From contig JALRGJ010000083.1 in the NCBI GenBank assembly GCA_023253435.1, positions 1 to 5,709 of the forward strand: 5,709 bases of DNA, in the 5' to 3' direction. Both the position numbers and the translations under genes were made by a program. The stretch's first letter is position 1, and the number at the start of each line of letters is the position of its first letter. Below the pieces are notes generated by a model. The model ran no database searches. It was given only the letters and a program-made list of their open reading frames with translations, and had not been told where the DNA came from. Below are positions 4,449 through 5,709 of the stretch, piece after piece. Source of the stretch: Ilumatobacteraceae bacterium. Its GTDB lineage: Bacteria > Actinomycetota > Acidimicrobiia > Acidimicrobiales > Ilumatobacteraceae.

Positions 4449-5709
4449 TTAAGCAAGATCGAAACGATCGGCGTTCATCACTTTGGTCCATGCCTTAACA
4501 AAGTCATGGACAAACTTCTCTTTGTTGTCGTCTTGCGCATATAGCTCTGCATACGAGCGCAGTACAGAGTTTGAACCAAACACTAAGTCGACTCGAGTAG
4601 CGGTCCACTTCACTTTCCCTGATGCACGATCAACAATCTCGTACACACTGTTACCGGCTGGCTTCCAGGAATTGCTCATGTCCGTGAGGTTCACGAAGAA
4701 ATCATTGGTGAGCGCACCAACTTTGTCCGTGAAAACTCCTAAGTGAGTTCCTCCGTGGTTTGTGCCCATCACGCGCATGCCACCAATCAGAACGGTCATT
4801 TCATGTGCACTGAGGCCCATAAGTTGTGCCCTGTCAAGGAGCATTTCCTCTGGCTGAACTACGTATGTGTCTTTCTGCCAGTTACGGAATCCGTCGTGAA
4901 GTGGCTCAAGCACCGCAAATGATTCAACATCTGTGTGTTCTTGCGTTGCATCACCGCGGCCTGGAGAGAAAGGAACGGTGACAGTTACGCCAGCTGCTTT
5001 GGCCGCTTGTTCCACACCAACATTTCCGGCAAGAACAATGACGTCTGCAATGCTTGCGCCGGTATCGGTAGCGATTTTTTCGAGGACTGCTAATACTTTT
5101 TGCAAACGTGCGGGCTCGTTGCCTACCCAATCTTTTTGAGGGGCAAGACGAATACGTGCACCGTTTGCACCGCCACGCTTGTCTGAACCACGGAAGGTGC
5201 GTGCACTGTCCCAAGCAGTTGACACCAACTCACTCACAGTCAAACCACTCGCAGCGATTCGGGACTTGACATCTTCTACTTTGTAAGAGCTGGACCCAGC
5301 AGGAACCGGGTCTTGCCAGATCAGATCTTCTGCTGGCACCTCTGGTCCGATGTACCGAGACTTTGGTCCCATATCGCGATGTGTCAATTTGAACCATGCA
5401 CGTGCGAAGACGTCGGAGAAATACTCAGGATCTTTGTAGAAGCGCTCAGAGATCTTGCGGTATTCAGGATCTTTGATAAGTGCCATATCTGCGTCGGTCA
5501 TCATTGGGTTCTGACGCACGTTTGGATTCTCTGAATCAACTGGCTTGTCTTCTTCCTTGATGTTGATGGGCTCCCACTGCCATGCACCGGCTGGACTCTT
5601 CTTCAACTCCCATTCGTAGTTAAATAACAGATGGAAGTAACCGTTATCCCACTTGGTGGGGTTACTTGTCCATGCACCTTCAAGACCAGATGTCACGGCG
5701 TTATTGCCA
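4449..5709 (-). CDS. katG: Catalase-peroxidase KatG, C-terminal part (runs off right edge)
   Basis: The visible 419 codons match the second half of bifunctional haem catalase-peroxidase, which breaks down hydrogen peroxide and oxidises peroxidase substrates in the cytoplasm. Full-length KatG is about 720-750 aa, so roughly 320 N-terminal residues, including the distal Arg/Trp/His and the proximal haem His, lie beyond the window. Visible landmarks are TSGLEGAWT at the left end, YEWELKKSPAGAWQW, HRDMGPKSRYIGP, LIWQDPVP, SELVSTAWDSARTFRGSDKRGGANGARIRL, VPFSPGRGDATQEHTDVESF and SAHEMTVLIGGMRV. The end is natural (MNADRFDLA-stop). The C-terminal domain binds no haem but is needed to keep the active site in shape. 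The GTG at 5696 is an internal Val codon (NNAVTSGLEG), not a start. A strong terminator follows the stop. Induction by oxidative stress is likely, but the promoter is not in view. Confidence 0.97.
   Translation of the reverse strand, partial: GNNAVTSGLEGAWTSNPTKWDNGYFHLLFNYEWELKKSPAGAWQWEPINIKEEDKPVDSENPNVRQNPMMTDADMALIKDPEYRKISERFYKDPEYFSDVFARAWFKLTHRDMGPKSRYIGPEVPAEDLIWQDPVPAGSSSYKVEDVKSRIAASGLTVSELVSTAWDSARTFRGSDKRGGANGARIRLAPQKDWVGNEPARLQKVLAVLEKIATDTGASIADVIVLAGNVGVEQAAKAAGVTVTVPFSPGRGDATQEHTDVESFAVLEPLHDGFRNWQKDTYVVQPEEMLLDRAQLMGLSAHEMTVLIGGMRVMGTNHGGTHLGVFTDKVGALTNDFFVNLTDMSNSWKPAGNSVYEIVDRASGKVKWTATRVDLVFGSNSVLRSYAELYAQDDNKEKFVHDFVKAWTKVMNADRFDLA

Noticed and set aside
4483..5534. Several + strand open frames opposite katG and one - strand frame out of phase
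   Set aside because: They are shadows of the strongly supported katG frame, with no ribosome-binding sites or recognisable motifs.
5694..5696. GTG as start codon for the - strand KatG frame
   Set aside because: The frame continues to the window edge with codons matching the KatG interior (NNAVTSGLEG), so this is an internal Val.

Overview
The window carries two facing gene blocks plus a short segment at the left edge that looks foreign. Block A, on the + strand (204-2830), holds a type-B carboxylesterase that lacks its N-terminal part, then an amidase-signature hydrolase 41 bases later. Block B, on the - strand (5709-2795), holds the C-terminal part of catalase-peroxidase KatG with a clear intrinsic terminator. 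Behind it lies a tight three-gene set (DCC-family thiol-disulfide protein, four-helix membrane protein, DUF2071/YqjF-like protein) joined by two ATGA stop/start overlaps. The two blocks meet tail to tail, and the amidase and DUF2071 genes share 36 bases at their 3' ends.

The left 58 bases, on the - strand, encode the start of a cytochrome b561-type protein. Upstream of it is what reads as an FNR/ANR-dependent promoter: a TTGAT-N4-GTCAA box exactly 22 bases before a TAGATT -10 hexamer. All 19 visible codons of this gene end in G or C, and bases 1-200 are about 59% GC by hand count, against about 44% in sampled parts of the amidase. FNR-type control and the RYDGVAMTIHWL start are typical of Proteobacteria, and Burkholderiales would fit.

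The rest, about 44-50% GC with katG, a DCC protein and DUF2071, could belong to a moderate-GC bacterium such as an aquatic actinobacterium. That is a weak guess from gene content. The esterase starts abruptly at its oxyanion-hole region beside the foreign-looking segment. The simplest reading is a join between two genomes, either an assembly chimera or a real recombination, somewhere around 132-300.

Functionally, block A suggests scavenging of esters and amides. Block B combines peroxide removal (KatG) with a small uncharacterised set that has a redox-active CxxC protein and a His-containing membrane protein. I see no RNA genes, CRISPR, IS element or integrase, and no gap over 300 bases without a gene. 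I did not find a convincing new defence or mobile system. The least described part is the DCC / four-helix membrane protein / DUF2071 cluster.
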